The notes under the pieces were generated by a model. It had not been told where the DNA came from, made no database searches, and saw nothing but the letters and a program-made list of their open reading frames with translations. 64,000 nt of DNA from Leucobacter sp042726155. Lineage in GTDB: Bacteria > Actinomycetota > Actinomycetes > Actinomycetales > Microbacteriaceae. Numbering within the stretch: the stretch's first letter is position 1; the number at the start of each line of letters is the position of its first letter. Made by a program: the position numbers and the translations under genes. This document shows, one piece after another, positions 38,554 through 47,138 of this stretch. The stretch lies in assembly GCF_042726155.1 (NCBI RefSeq), contig NZ_JBHXHV010000001.1, forward strand, positions 1,364,001 through 1,428,000, read 5' to 3'.

Positions 38554-41090
38554 GCCCAGAGTCATTCGAGGGCCCCCTCAAAGAACTGCGTCGCGACTTC
38601 GGCGACGACCCCTGGCGCCTCGTGCTGCGGGGCATCGACCCCGCGCTCTCCGGAGAAGACGAAACGGTACTCGCGCTGGGCAACGGTTATCTCGGGATGC
38701 GTGGTAACCACGAAGAGGGCCTGCCACTTGGGACCCACGGCACGTTCTTGAACGGCCTGCACGAAACCTGGCAGATTCGGCACGCGGAGAACGCGTACGG
38801 ATTCGCAGAGCACGGACAAACGATCGTGAACGTGCCCGATGCGAAGACCATTCGCGTGTACGTCGACGATGAACGCCTCAATCTCGAGTCCTCCGACATT
38901 CTCGACGTGCGGCGCATTCTCGATCTGCAATCAGGCACCCTGACGCGCTCGCTGCTGTGGCTGACGCCGACGGGTAAGCGCGTTCGCGTGGAGACGCGAC
39001 GCATGGTGTCGTTCGCGGCGCGCCATCTCGCGACCATCGAAATGCGCATCACCGTGCTCGATGCTGACGCCGATCTCACTGTCAGCAGTCTGATCGTCAA
39101 TCGCCAAGATCTCGGGCGCGTTCACACCGAGACTCCCTCCGAAAGCAAGGGATCCTCCGACCCGCGCCAGGCTGAACAAATCACAGAGCGCGTTCTCGAT
39201 CCCGGTGATTCCGTGCACGAGGGTGGCCGTTCGGTGCTGAGCTATCGCGTGCACGACTCGCGCATGGCGCTCGGCGTGGGCGTCGACCACGAATTCGACG
39301 GCGGCGACGGCGGCGAAGACGGTTGGAGTCACCGCGTCGACAAGTCGCAGGATCGAGTGCGACACGTGTACCAGGGCACGGCCAAAGAGGGGCGCACGGT
39401 GCACCTCGTGAAAACTGTGGCCTATCACTACTCGGCCACGGCGGTGCTTTCCGAGATGATAGACCGCTGTATTCACTCGCTGAACAGCGCGGCCACCGAA
39501 CCGCGAGAGGCGCGCTGGGAAAAGCAGCGCGAGTACCTCGAAGCGTTCTGGGATCGGAGTGACGTGCGCGTCGACGCCGACCCGGGGGTGCAGCAGGCGA
39601 TCCGATGGAATCTGTTCCAGGTCGCGCAGGCCTCGGCGCGCGCCGATGGCCGCGGCATCGCCGCGAAGGGGCTCACCGGCTCGGGGTACGGTGGGCACTA
39701 TTTCTGGGACACCGAGATCTATGTGCTTCCGTTTCTTACTTACACCTCTCCGATGTGGGCGCGAAACGCGCTGCGCGCCCGCGAGCGCATGCTGCCGCAG
39801 GCGCGCATGCGCGCCTCGATGCTCAACGAAGACGGGGCGCTCTTTCCGTGGCGCACGATCAACGGCGAAGAAGCGAGCGCGTACTACGCGGCGGGTACTG
39901 CCGGGTATCACATCAACGCAGACATCACCTATGCGCTCGCCCGTTACGTCGCCGCGACGGGTGACCTTGAGTATGTGCTCTCGGGCGCGTCAGACATCGC
40001 AGTGGAGACGGCGAGGTTGTGGGCGAGTCTCGGGTTCTGGCGTCGCGACCCTGACGGCGTCGATCGCTTCCATATTCACGGCGTGACCGGGCCAGACGAG
40101 TACACGACCGTTGTGAACGACAATCTGTTCACGAATGTCATGGCGCGCTTCAATCTCCGTTTCGCCGTCGAGGTCGCGCGCAGACTCGCGGCTGAGGCTC
40201 CGGCCGAGTACGGCGTGCTCATTGATCGGCTCGGCGTCACGACGGATGAAATTGATGCGTGGGAGCGCGCCGCCGAGGGCATGGCGGTGCCATACTCACC
40301 CGATCTCGGCATTCACCCGCAAGATGCTCACTTCCTTGAGCGCGAGGTGTGGGACCTGGCGGCAACGCCGCCGGAGCAGAAGCCGCTGCTGTTGCACTTC
40401 CACCCGCTCGTGATCTATCGCTTCCAGGTCCTGAAACAGGCCGATGTCGTGCTTGCACTACTGCTCGCGAGCAACGAATTCGGGCTCGATCAGAAGCGCC
40501 GGGATTTTGACTATTACGACGCGCTCACGACGGGGGATTCGACCCTGTCGGCGGTGGTGCAATCGATCATCGCCGCAGAGGTCGGCTACCGAGAGCTGGC
40601 CTACCGTTACTTCGACCATGCGTTGCGGGTCGACCTCGACGACCTGCACGGCAACTCCGCGGATGGCGTGCACATCGCGTCGACCGGTGGTGTGTGGATG
40701 ATGCTGGTGCAGGGTTTCGCCGGCATGCGCGATGCGGGGAGGCAGCTCACGTTCGACCCGCGTCTGCCTGACCACTGGGGCGCACTCGAGTTCCGGCTCG
40801 AGTGGCGCGGTCAGCGGTTCGAGGTGCGGCTCGAACGTGATCGCATACGCTTCGAAATGCTTGAGGGCGACGGTCCCGTCGTCGTCCGCGTGCGCGAGCA
40901 TGATGTGCGCATCGTTCCGGGTGAACCGGTCGAGGTCGAGCTGGCCGACCAGGGTCCCGACCTCGGTACGTTCGCGGGTCTCTCCGCAGGCATGCTGCCG
41001 CGCGAGGGGGACACGGGTGTGGTGCCAGAGCTGTCGCTCGAGGTGCCCGTCGTCACGACCTCGATTCCAACGCGACCGTTCGACGGATAG
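38550..41090 (+). CDS. Glycoside hydrolase family 65 disaccharide phosphorylase
   Basis: An 846-residue GH65 protein: an N-terminal beta-sandwich (GNGYLGMRGNHEEGLPLGTHGTF), a linker, the (alpha/alpha)6 barrel with GYGGHYFWDTEIYVLPFL and the general acid Glu517 in VTGPDEYTTVVNDN, then a C-terminal beta domain. HFHPLVIYRF and KQADVVLALLL fit the phosphorylase branch. Such enzymes convert maltose, trehalose, kojibiose or nigerose with phosphate to glucose and beta-glucose 1-phosphate. The exact disaccharide cannot be read. No signal peptide is seen, so it acts in the cytoplasm on imported sugar. Confidence 0.93.
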   Translation: MSPESFEGPLKELRRDFGDDPWRLVLRGIDPALSGEDETVLALGNGYLGMRGNHEEGLPLGTHGTFLNGLHETWQIRHAENAYGFAEHGQTIVNVPDAKTIRVYVDDERLNLESSDILDVRRILDLQSGTLTRSLLWLTPTGKRVRVETRRMVSFAARHLATIEMRITVLDADADLTVSSLIVNRQDLGRVHTETPSESKGSSDPRQAEQITERVLDPGDSVHEGGRSVLSYRVHDSRMALGVGVDHEFDGGDGGEDGWSHRVDKSQDRVRHVYQGTAKEGRTVHLVKTVAYHYSATAVLSEMIDRCIHSLNSAATEPREARWEKQREYLEAFWDRSDVRVDADPGVQQAIRWNLFQVAQASARADGRGIAAKGLTGSGYGGHYFWDTEIYVLPFLTYTSPMWARNALRARERMLPQARMRASMLNEDGALFPWRTINGEEASAYYAAGTAGYHINADITYALARYVAATGDLEYVLSGASDIAVETARLWASLGFWRRDPDGVDRFHIHGVTGPDEYTTVVNDNLFTNVMARFNLRFAVEVARRLAAEAPAEYGVLIDRLGVTTDEIDAWERAAEGMAVPYSPDLGIHPQDAHFLEREVWDLAATPPEQKPLLLHFHPLVIYRFQVLKQADVVLALLLASNEFGLDQKRRDFDYYDALTTGDSTLSAVVQSIIAAEVGYRELAYRYFDHALRVDLDDLHGNSADGVHIASTGGVWMMLVQGFAGMRDAGRQLTFDPRLPDHWGALEFRLEWRGQRFEVRLERDRIRFEMLEGDGPVVVRVREHDVRIVPGEPVEVELADQGPDLGTFAGLSAGMLPREGDTGVVPELSLEVPVVTTSIPTRPFDG

Positions 41091-41147
41091 AGCCGAACGC
41101 AGCGCGCCGAGCCGAGCGCACTGAGCGGCACTGCAGTGGCTCGCGAG

Positions 41148-41176
41148 TAGGATGGAGGTGCCGGGCATTCCCGGCA
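41148..41176 (+). promoter_or_regulatory. Promoter -10 and 5' hairpin of fdxA
   Basis: TAGGAT (41148-41153) is a likely -10 box. Seven bases on begins tgccggg/cccggca (41159-41165 with 41170-41176), a 7-bp stem with a 4-nt loop at the probable mRNA 5' end. A GAAAGGCGGG ribosome site follows. Confidence 0.45.
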
Positions 41177-41200
41177 TCTCCCGAGTGAAAGGCGGGTCTC

Positions 41201-41521
41201 GTGACCTACGTAATCGCTCTTCCGTGCGTCGACGTGAAAGATCGCGCCTGCGTGGACGAGTGCCCGGTCGATTGCATTTACGAGGGCGAACGGTCCCTCT
41301 ACATCCACCCGGATGAGTGCGTTGACTGCGGAGCCTGCGAACCGGTGTGCCCGGTCGAAGCGATCTATTACGAGGACGACCTGCCCGAAGAATGGGCCGA
41401 TTACTACAAGGCCAATGTTGAGTTCTTTGACGAGATCGGTTCCCCCGGCGGCGCCGCGAAGACAGGTATCTACAACTTCGATCACCCGGTGATCGCAGCG
41501 CTCCCGCCGCAGGGATCGTAG
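41201..41521 (+). CDS. fdxA: Seven-iron ferredoxin
   Basis: A 106-residue ferredoxin. Cysteines at 9, 17, 21, 25, 40, 43, 46 and 50 match the Azotobacter FdI pattern shifted by one: Cys9/17/50 for a 3Fe-4S cluster, Cys21/40/43/46 for a 4Fe-4S cluster and Cys25 free. It carries low-potential electrons in the cytoplasm. GTG 41201. The fdxA-dapC pair, 7 bp apart here, is conserved in many actinobacteria, although no electron step is known in the DapC reaction. Confidence 0.95.
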   Translation: MTYVIALPCVDVKDRACVDECPVDCIYEGERSLYIHPDECVDCGACEPVCPVEAIYYEDDLPEEWADYYKANVEFFDEIGSPGGAAKTGIYNFDHPVIAALPPQGS

Positions 41522-41528
41522 CTTCAGC

Positions 41529-42644
41529 ATGCGCCAAGCACTGCCCGACTACCCATGGGACGCCATGGTTCCCTACGCGGCACAGGCTGCGGAGCACCCG
41601 GACGGCGCCCTGAACCTCTCGGTGGGTTCGCCCGTCGACGCGACGCCCGCAGCCGTTCGTGAAGCCCTGGCCGCAGCCACCGACGCGCACGCCTACCCGG
41701 CAACCGCCGGAACGCCCGCGCTGCGCGAGGCAATCGCCGAGTGGTTCGCCAGGCGCCGCGGTGTCACGGTGTCACCGCAAGCGGTGCTGCCTACCGTTGG
41801 ATCAAAAGAGCTGGTGGCGCTGCTGCCGTTTTTGCTCGGCATTGGTGCGGGCGAGGCCGTGGTTTTTCCGCGCATCGCCTACCCGAGCTACGCGATGGGC
41901 GCAGCGCTCGTCGGCGCAGATGCGATTGCATCCGACGATCCCAGCGAGTGGCCAGCGCACACGAAGCTGGTGTGGATCAACTCGCCGTCGAATCCGGACG
42001 GCCGCGTGCGCGATGTCGCCTATCTGCAGGCGGCGGTGGCCCGAGCGCGAGAGCTCGGCGCCGTTATCGCGGGCGACGAGTGCTACGCGGAGTTCGGCTG
42101 GGACGCGCCGTGGGATGCGGAGCCCATCCCGTCCATCCTCGACCCGCGCGTCGTCGGTGATAATCATCGCGACGTGCTCAGCGTCTACTCGCTCAGCAAG
42201 CAGTCAAATCTCGCGGGCTACCGCGCGGCGTTTCTTGCTGGCGACCCGAAGCTCGTTGAGCGTCTGCTGACCGTGCGCAAGCACGCGGGGCTCATGCTCC
42301 CGGCCCCCGTGCAGGCCGCGATGATGGTCGCGCTCGCGGACGAAACGCACGTCGACGCTCAGCGGGCACGCTATCGCGCCCGCCGCGATGTGCTGCGGCC
42401 GGCGCTCGAAGCCGCGGGGTTCACGATCGAGGGCAGCGAGGCAGGGCTTTATCTTTGGGCGACTCGCGGGGTCGATGCGTGGGACGCGGTCGCCGAGTTT
42501 GCCGCTCTGGGCATCGTCGTGGGCCCGGGTCATTTCTACGGTGATGATTCACCGCGGCACGTGCGACTGGCGTTGACCGCGCCCGATGCAGATATTGTGG
42601 CCGCCGCCGCGCGGATCCGCGGGGGCGCAAGCCTCGCCGAGTGA
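41529..42644 (+). CDS. dapC: Succinyldiaminopimelate transaminase
   Basis: A 371-residue class I/II PLP aminotransferase. Motifs are LNLSVGSPVDATP, AYPATAGTPALREAIAEWFARR, INSPSNPDGRV, AGDECYAEFGWD and the PLP Lys in YSLSKQSNLAGYRAAF. It makes N-succinyl-LL-diaminopimelate from glutamate and the keto acid, between DapD and DapE, both encoded 5-7 kb downstream. Assignment as DapC rests on the actinobacterial sequence type and the fdxA neighbour. Confidence 0.92.
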   Translation: MRQALPDYPWDAMVPYAAQAAEHPDGALNLSVGSPVDATPAAVREALAAATDAHAYPATAGTPALREAIAEWFARRRGVTVSPQAVLPTVGSKELVALLPFLLGIGAGEAVVFPRIAYPSYAMGAALVGADAIASDDPSEWPAHTKLVWINSPSNPDGRVRDVAYLQAAVARARELGAVIAGDECYAEFGWDAPWDAEPIPSILDPRVVGDNHRDVLSVYSLSKQSNLAGYRAAFLAGDPKLVERLLTVRKHAGLMLPAPVQAAMMVALADETHVDAQRARYRARRDVLRPALEAAGFTIEGSEAGLYLWATRGVDAWDAVAEFAALGIVVGPGHFYGDDSPRHVRLALTAPDADIVAAAARIRGGASLAE

Positions 42645-42675
42645 TTCCGGCCGTTCGCGACCGCGCGCGTTCGAA

Positions 42676-42705
42676 TCGACATTTTGCTTCACATCAAGAT
42701 ATTCT
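42676..42705 (+). promoter_or_regulatory. Promoter upstream of gltA
   Basis: TCGACA (42676-42681) and TATTCT (42700-42705) with an 18-nt spacer lie in an AT-richer stretch of the dapC-gltA gap. A second -10-like TAGGGT is at 42758-42763. Confidence 0.45.
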
Positions 42706-42770
42706 GTGCCGAGGGCGGCATCACTGTGCCGTCGGCCCAGGTTCCAGTTGGAGCCGATAGGGTGGGAGGA

Positions 42771-42833
42771 ATGGCCGTGTCATACCCGACGACGCGCCAG
42801 CCTGGAGACCTCACGAGGAGACGACGTGACTGA
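42771..42833 (+). CDS. Possible 20-codon leader ORF overlapping the gltA start
   Basis: ATG 42771 lies 7 nt after TAGGGT (42758-42763), the leaderless spacing, and opens a 20-residue frame (MAVSYPTTRQPGDLTRRRRD) that ends at 42833, 8 bases inside gltA. Ribosomes finishing it would pass the GAGGAG site of gltA. It could be a translated upstream ORF that tunes gltA. It is too short to judge by composition and may be chance. Confidence 0.3.
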   Translation: MAVSYPTTRQPGDLTRRRRD

Positions 42834-44118
42834 ATCGACGCAGGGCCCGGCCACAGCCAAGCTGACCTTCCCCGGCGGATCCGCCGAATTTCCGATCGTC
42901 GACGCCGTCGACGGGCACTCGGCCATTGATGTCAGCACGCTCTCGCGTCAGACCGGTCACACGGCACTCGACTACGGGTTTGTGAACACCGCCTCGACGA
43001 AGTCGAAGATCACGTACATCGACGGCGAAGAGGGCATTCTGCGTTACCGCGGGTATCCCATCGAGGAGCTCGCGCGCCAGTCGACGTTCCTTGAGGTGGC
43101 GTATCTGCTGATCTACGGCGAGCTGCCCACGTCTGATCAACTCGGCACCTTCGACGAAGAGATTCGTCGACACACGCTGCTCCACGAAGACATGCGCTAC
43201 TACTTCGAGGGCGTGCCGCACACCGCTCATCCGATGGCCGTGCTGTCGGGCGGACTCCAGACGATGTCGACCTACTACGAGTCGTCACTCGACACCGCGG
43301 TGCCCGAGTTCGTTGAGGTAAACACGATCCGCCTGCTTGCGAAGCTCCCCGTGCTCGCTGCCTACGCGCACAAGAAGTCGATCGGACAGGCGTTCCTGTA
43401 CCCGGACAACAGCCTCAACTTTGTCGAGAACTTCTTGCGTCTCAACTTCGGCAACAAGGCTGAGAAGTACGACATGAATCCCGTGCTCGTCGACGCGCTC
43501 GACAAGCTGCTGATTCTGCACGCTGATCACGAGCAGAACGCCTCGACGTCGACGGTGCGCCTCGTGGGTTCGACCGGCGCAAACATGTTCTCGTCTGTGT
43601 CGGCCGGCATCAACGCGCTCTCGGGCCCGCTGCACGGCGGCGCGAACGAGGCTGTGCTCGACATGCTCGCGCGCATCCGCGACTCGGGGCAGAGCGTTGA
43701 GACGTTCGTCGAAAAGGTCAAGAACAAAGAAGACGGCGTGAAGCTCATGGGCTTCGGGCACCGCGTGTACAAGAACTACGACCCGCGCGCACGCATCGTG
43801 AAAGAGAGCGCGGCTCGCGTGCTCGAAGAGCTCGGTGTGAACGATCCGCTGCTCGGTCTTGCCCAGGAGCTCGAACAGATCGCGCTTGAAGACGACTACT
43901 TCAAGGAGCGCAAGCTCTACCCGAACGTCGACTTCTACACTGGCGTCATCTACAAGGCCATGGGCTTCCCGACGCGCATGTTTACGGTGCTCTTCGCGAT
44001 CGGTCGCCTCCCCGGCTGGATCGCCCAGTGGCGCGAGGCTCGCGAAGACGGTCAGACGAAGATTGGTCGCCCGCAGCAGCTCTACATCGGTGCGGGCGAG
44101 CGCCACCTCCAGCGCTAG
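42826..44118 (+). CDS. gltA: Citrate synthase
   Basis: A 430-residue type II citrate synthase that condenses acetyl-CoA and oxaloacetate. Seen are FVNTASTKSKITYIDGEEGILRYRGYPIEELA, the active-site regions LHADHEQNASTSTVR, GPLHGGANEAVLDML and MGFGHRVYKNYDPRA, and PNVDFYTGVIYKAMGFP. GTG 42826 has GAGGAG 5 nt before it, which rejects the longer upstream frame. The length and N-terminal beta domain set it apart from the shorter prpC product. Confidence 0.96.
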   Translation: MTESTQGPATAKLTFPGGSAEFPIVDAVDGHSAIDVSTLSRQTGHTALDYGFVNTASTKSKITYIDGEEGILRYRGYPIEELARQSTFLEVAYLLIYGELPTSDQLGTFDEEIRRHTLLHEDMRYYFEGVPHTAHPMAVLSGGLQTMSTYYESSLDTAVPEFVEVNTIRLLAKLPVLAAYAHKKSIGQAFLYPDNSLNFVENFLRLNFGNKAEKYDMNPVLVDALDKLLILHADHEQNASTSTVRLVGSTGANMFSSVSAGINALSGPLHGGANEAVLDMLARIRDSGQSVETFVEKVKNKEDGVKLMGFGHRVYKNYDPRARIVKESAARVLEELGVNDPLLGLAQELEQIALEDDYFKERKLYPNVDFYTGVIYKAMGFPTRMFTVLFAIGRLPGWIAQWREAREDGQTKIGRPQQLYIGAGERHLQR

Positions 44119-44130
44119 TTCGTCGCAGGC

Positions 44131-44156
44131 GCGCGGCGCTGATCAGAGCGCCGTGC
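44131..44156. terminator. Hairpin between convergent gltA and the 44.2 kb gene
   Basis: cggcgct (44134-44140) pairs with agcgccg (44147-44153), extendable outward with one G-T pair to 44131/44156, loop gatcag. There is no T-run. It is a probable bidirectional stop or mRNA end. Confidence 0.45.
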
Positions 44157-44171
44157 TGAGCAGCTCGGGTG

Positions 44172-44582
44172 TCACAGCCACGGATACACGTACGTGCAAG
44201 TGACCTCGTCAGAGGACGAACTCTCACTCATCACCGGCTCGTTGTCGATGTAAATCGTGCACGTGATGGGCTCGTCGTGCCCAATCTCCGCGGTTACCTG
44301 CACCGTTGTTTCGGTTCCCGAGGCACGGAAAGAGTGGCGGTCGCCGGAACCCCAGGTCTCAGAACGCTGCGATGTACTCGTCTCGTAATCGACCTGCATG
44401 ATGTCGGCACCGGCCGCCTCAATGGACACGAGACGAGGCCTGTTGCGCTCGGCGGCAATACCGATGATGGCGGCTATCACCACGACGATCCCGACCACAA
44501 CAGCAACCACCGCCAGGACCACAAACCCGCGCCGGCGGGCGGGCCGTGGCCGCGCCCTCAGCGCTGCGAAGCCTTCAGTCAT
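44172..44582 (-). CDS. Single-pass membrane protein, MmpS-like
   Basis: A 136-residue protein with a basic N-terminus, one helix at about 27-50 (FVVLAVVAVVVGIVVVIAAIIG) and an external beta-rich part. The end has two Cys spaced as CTIYIDNEPV...VTCTYVYPWL, likely a disulfide, which recalls MmpS-type accessory proteins; the match is weak. ATG 44582 has GAGGA 5 nt upstream, while a TTG at 44603 would add seven residues. No RND transporter is next to it, so the role is open. Confidence 0.6.
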   Translation of the reverse strand: MTEGFAALRARPRPARRRGFVVLAVVAVVVGIVVVIAAIIGIAAERNRPRLVSIEAAGADIMQVDYETSTSQRSETWGSGDRHSFRASGTETTVQVTAEIGHDEPITCTIYIDNEPVMSESSSSDEVTCTYVYPWL

Positions 44583-44685
44583 CGTTCCTCGTAACCTTGC
44601 CAATCAACTCGTCCGAGCATACACAGTGGAAACAGCAAGGCGGCCGTCTCCGTGCGGCTGCTATCGGCAGGGGTAACGAGCCGGT

Positions 44686-44691
44686 TAGGGT
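44686..44691 (+). promoter_or_regulatory. -10 box of the ABC exporter operon (leaderless)
   Basis: TAGGGT ends 6 nt before ATG 44698, without a ribosome site. Confidence 0.45.
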
Positions 44692-44697
44692 GGTTAC

Positions 44698-45468
44698 ATG
44701 GACTCAGTGATGAACCCACCCGCGCTCGAGATTCGAGGATTGGCCAAGCGCTTCGGCGAGAAGATCGCTGTAAACGGTATCTCGCTGGTGATACCGACGG
44801 GCTCCTGCTTCGGTCTCGTTGGCCCGAATGGCGCGGGCAAGACCACCACGCTCTCAATGGCGACCGGCCTGTTGCGCCCCGATATGGGGCAAGCGCTGAT
44901 CGCCGGTGTCGACGTGTGGGAGCATCCCACAGAGGCCAAACAGCTCGTCGGCGTTCTCGCCGACGGGGTGAAGCTGTTCGACCGGCTCACCGGCGAGCAA
45001 CTCATTACGTACAACGGCTTACTCGCTGGCCTCGATCGCGAGACGGTGGCTCGGCGCTGCTCCGACCTGCTGACGATGCTCGACCTGGGCGCCGCATCGC
45101 GCACGCTCGTAGTTGACTACTCGGCAGGCATGACCAAAAAGATTGCGCTCGCGTGCGCGCTGGTGCACGCACCCAGACTGCTCGTGCTTGACGAGCCGTT
45201 CGAATCGGTGGATCCGGTGTCTGCAGCGAACATCCGCGACATTCTGCACGGGTTCGTCACGGGCGGGGGCACGGTCATCGTCTCGAGCCACTCGATGGAT
45301 CTGGTCGAGCGCATGTGCGACCACGTTGCGGTGGTCGCCGATGGCAGGGTGCTAGCCGCCGGCACCGTCGCCGAGGTGCGCGGGGAATCGACACTCGAGG
45401 AGCGTTTCGTCGAACTCGTCGGTGGGCGCGCGGCAATGGAGGGGCCGGCATGGCTGAATCAGGCCTGA
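44698..45468 (+). CDS. ABC transporter ATP-binding protein
   Basis: A 256-residue ABC ATPase with a full set of motifs: Walker A GPNGAGKTTT near residue 42, the signature region DYSAGMTKKIALA (SAGMT in place of SGGQ), Walker B LLVLDEPFESVDP and the switch His in VIVSSHSMD. It reads into the next gene, a large membrane subunit, with an overlap of 19 bp. Together they form an ABC-2-type exporter or membrane-remodelling pump of unknown cargo. Confidence 0.92.
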   Translation: MDSVMNPPALEIRGLAKRFGEKIAVNGISLVIPTGSCFGLVGPNGAGKTTTLSMATGLLRPDMGQALIAGVDVWEHPTEAKQLVGVLADGVKLFDRLTGEQLITYNGLLAGLDRETVARRCSDLLTMLDLGAASRTLVVDYSAGMTKKIALACALVHAPRLLVLDEPFESVDPVSAANIRDILHGFVTGGGTVIVSSHSMDLVERMCDHVAVVADGRVLAAGTVAEVRGESTLEERFVELVGGRAAMEGPAWLNQA

Positions 45469-47114
45469 TTCCGGGCCAGCCTGTCTCGTCGTCCGGCGGC
45501 GGCTTTGCGCCGCACGCTGTGACCGCGCGAACCGGTGCCGTCGCCCGGGTGCTCGTGATGATCCGGCTTCGTTTTCTCGTGATGGGTAACACGCTGCGGC
45601 GGCACCCGTGGCAGCTGGTCGGCGCGATTCTTGGCGGTCTGTATGCACTCGGCGTGATGACGATGGTCGTCTTCGGGCTCGGATTCCTGGGTATGGGGGA
45701 GCCGCAGCTCGCACGAACGGTGCTCATTCTGGCCGGTTCCGCGCTTGTCGTGGGGTGGGCGTTCGGCCCGATCCTGGCCACCGGCATGGATCGCACGCTC
45801 GACCCTGCCCGTCTCGTGACGCTACCGATGCGGCCCAGCGTCCAGCTCGCGGGCATCGCCGCAGCGAGCATGCTCGGCATTCCGGGCATCGTGACACTGT
45901 TGCTTTCGGTGGCGTCCGCGATCGCGTGGCTCAGTTCGCCTGGCGCGATGCTCGCCGCGGTGCTCCTCGCCCCGTTCGCCACGCTCACCTGCGTATTGAC
46001 GTGCCAGTTAACGGTGACAGCCATGTCTCGCGCGGCCGGGCACCGGCGCTTCCGTGAACTGATCGGTGGGCTGCTGCTGCTTGTCCTGGTGCTGGTCGGG
46101 CCGATCATTTCCGTCGTGCAAGAGGGCGTTGCCACATTCGCAGATCGGCTTCCGGCGATCGCCAATGGTCTGTCTTGGTCGCCGCTCGGTGCCGTGTGGT
46201 CCGTGCCCGGTGAGATCGCGACCGGGCACGGAATGGCGGCCGTCGCGAAGCTGCTGATTGCGCTGGTCACGCTGGTCGTGCTCTTTGCTGCCTGGGGATG
46301 GCTCTACCGCGCAAACCTCGGCGTGGTCGCTGGCGGCTCGCGCACGAACACGCGCGGTGGTGTCGGCTGGCTGGGTCGCTTCCCGGCCACTCCGCGGGGC
46401 GCTATTGCCGCGCGAGCGCTCACGTATTGGCTGCGTGACCCGCGCTATCTGCAGAGCCTCATCGTTGTGCTGGTGATGCCGGTCGTCTTCGGTTTTCTGT
46501 CGGGGTCGTCGGGGTTGTCGATCATGCTCCCCGGATCAACCGTGCTCGTGGCCGCGCTGCTCTCACTGAGCACCTTCACTGACGTCTCGTATGACGGCAC
46601 CGCATTCAGCACGCACGTGCTGCGGGGCGTGCGCGGCGTCGACGACCGCCTAGGCCGAATCTGGGCCAATGCCATCGTCGCGCTCCCGTTGATCGTCGTC
46701 GTTGCGATCGTGACCACCGCACTCGTGGATCGGTTCGATCAACTGCCCACGCTGCTGGGTCTCGTCGCGGTGGTAACGCTCGGCGGGTTTGGCGTTGCGA
46801 GCGTGAGCTCTGCCATCTTCGTCATGCCGGTTCCGCAGTCGGGGGATAATCCGTTCGCGTCAAAGCCGGGAGCGGGCGTGCTCAGCCTCGTCGGAATGGC
46901 GGGATCTTACGGATCGTTGACTATTTTGGCGCTCCCGACGATCGCCACCACGATCGCCGCCGGCGTCACCCGCGATCCGCTGTGGGCCTGGGTTACGCTC
47001 GCCGTGGGCGTCATTACTGGCGCGGCGGCTTGCTGGGGTGGTGTGCGGTGGGGATCGGCGATCTTCGATCGCAGGGCGCCGGATCTGTTGGCGCGGGTCG
47101 CGGCTCAGGCCTAG
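45450..47114 (+). CDS. ABC transporter membrane subunit (large permease)
   Basis: A 554-residue protein with about a dozen hydrophobic segments spread along its length (WQLVGAILGGLYALGVMTMVVFGLG, LLLLVLVLVGPIISVV, SLIVVLVMPVVFGFLSG and others). Such double-length ABC-2-type subunits act with one ATPase. ATG 45450 is preceded by GGAGGGG, which rejects the longer upstream frame. It overlaps the ATPase gene. It converges on dapD with a 24-bp gap holding no clear terminator. Confidence 0.85.
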   Translation: MAESGLIPGQPVSSSGGGFAPHAVTARTGAVARVLVMIRLRFLVMGNTLRRHPWQLVGAILGGLYALGVMTMVVFGLGFLGMGEPQLARTVLILAGSALVVGWAFGPILATGMDRTLDPARLVTLPMRPSVQLAGIAAASMLGIPGIVTLLLSVASAIAWLSSPGAMLAAVLLAPFATLTCVLTCQLTVTAMSRAAGHRRFRELIGGLLLLVLVLVGPIISVVQEGVATFADRLPAIANGLSWSPLGAVWSVPGEIATGHGMAAVAKLLIALVTLVVLFAAWGWLYRANLGVVAGGSRTNTRGGVGWLGRFPATPRGAIAARALTYWLRDPRYLQSLIVVLVMPVVFGFLSGSSGLSIMLPGSTVLVAALLSLSTFTDVSYDGTAFSTHVLRGVRGVDDRLGRIWANAIVALPLIVVVAIVTTALVDRFDQLPTLLGLVAVVTLGGFGVASVSSAIFVMPVPQSGDNPFASKPGAGVLSLVGMAGSYGSLTILALPTIATTIAAGVTRDPLWAWVTLAVGVITGAAACWGGVRWGSAIFDRRAPDLLARVAAQA

Positions 47115-47138
47115 CGGGAGGCCCGAGCGCGCGAAGCG

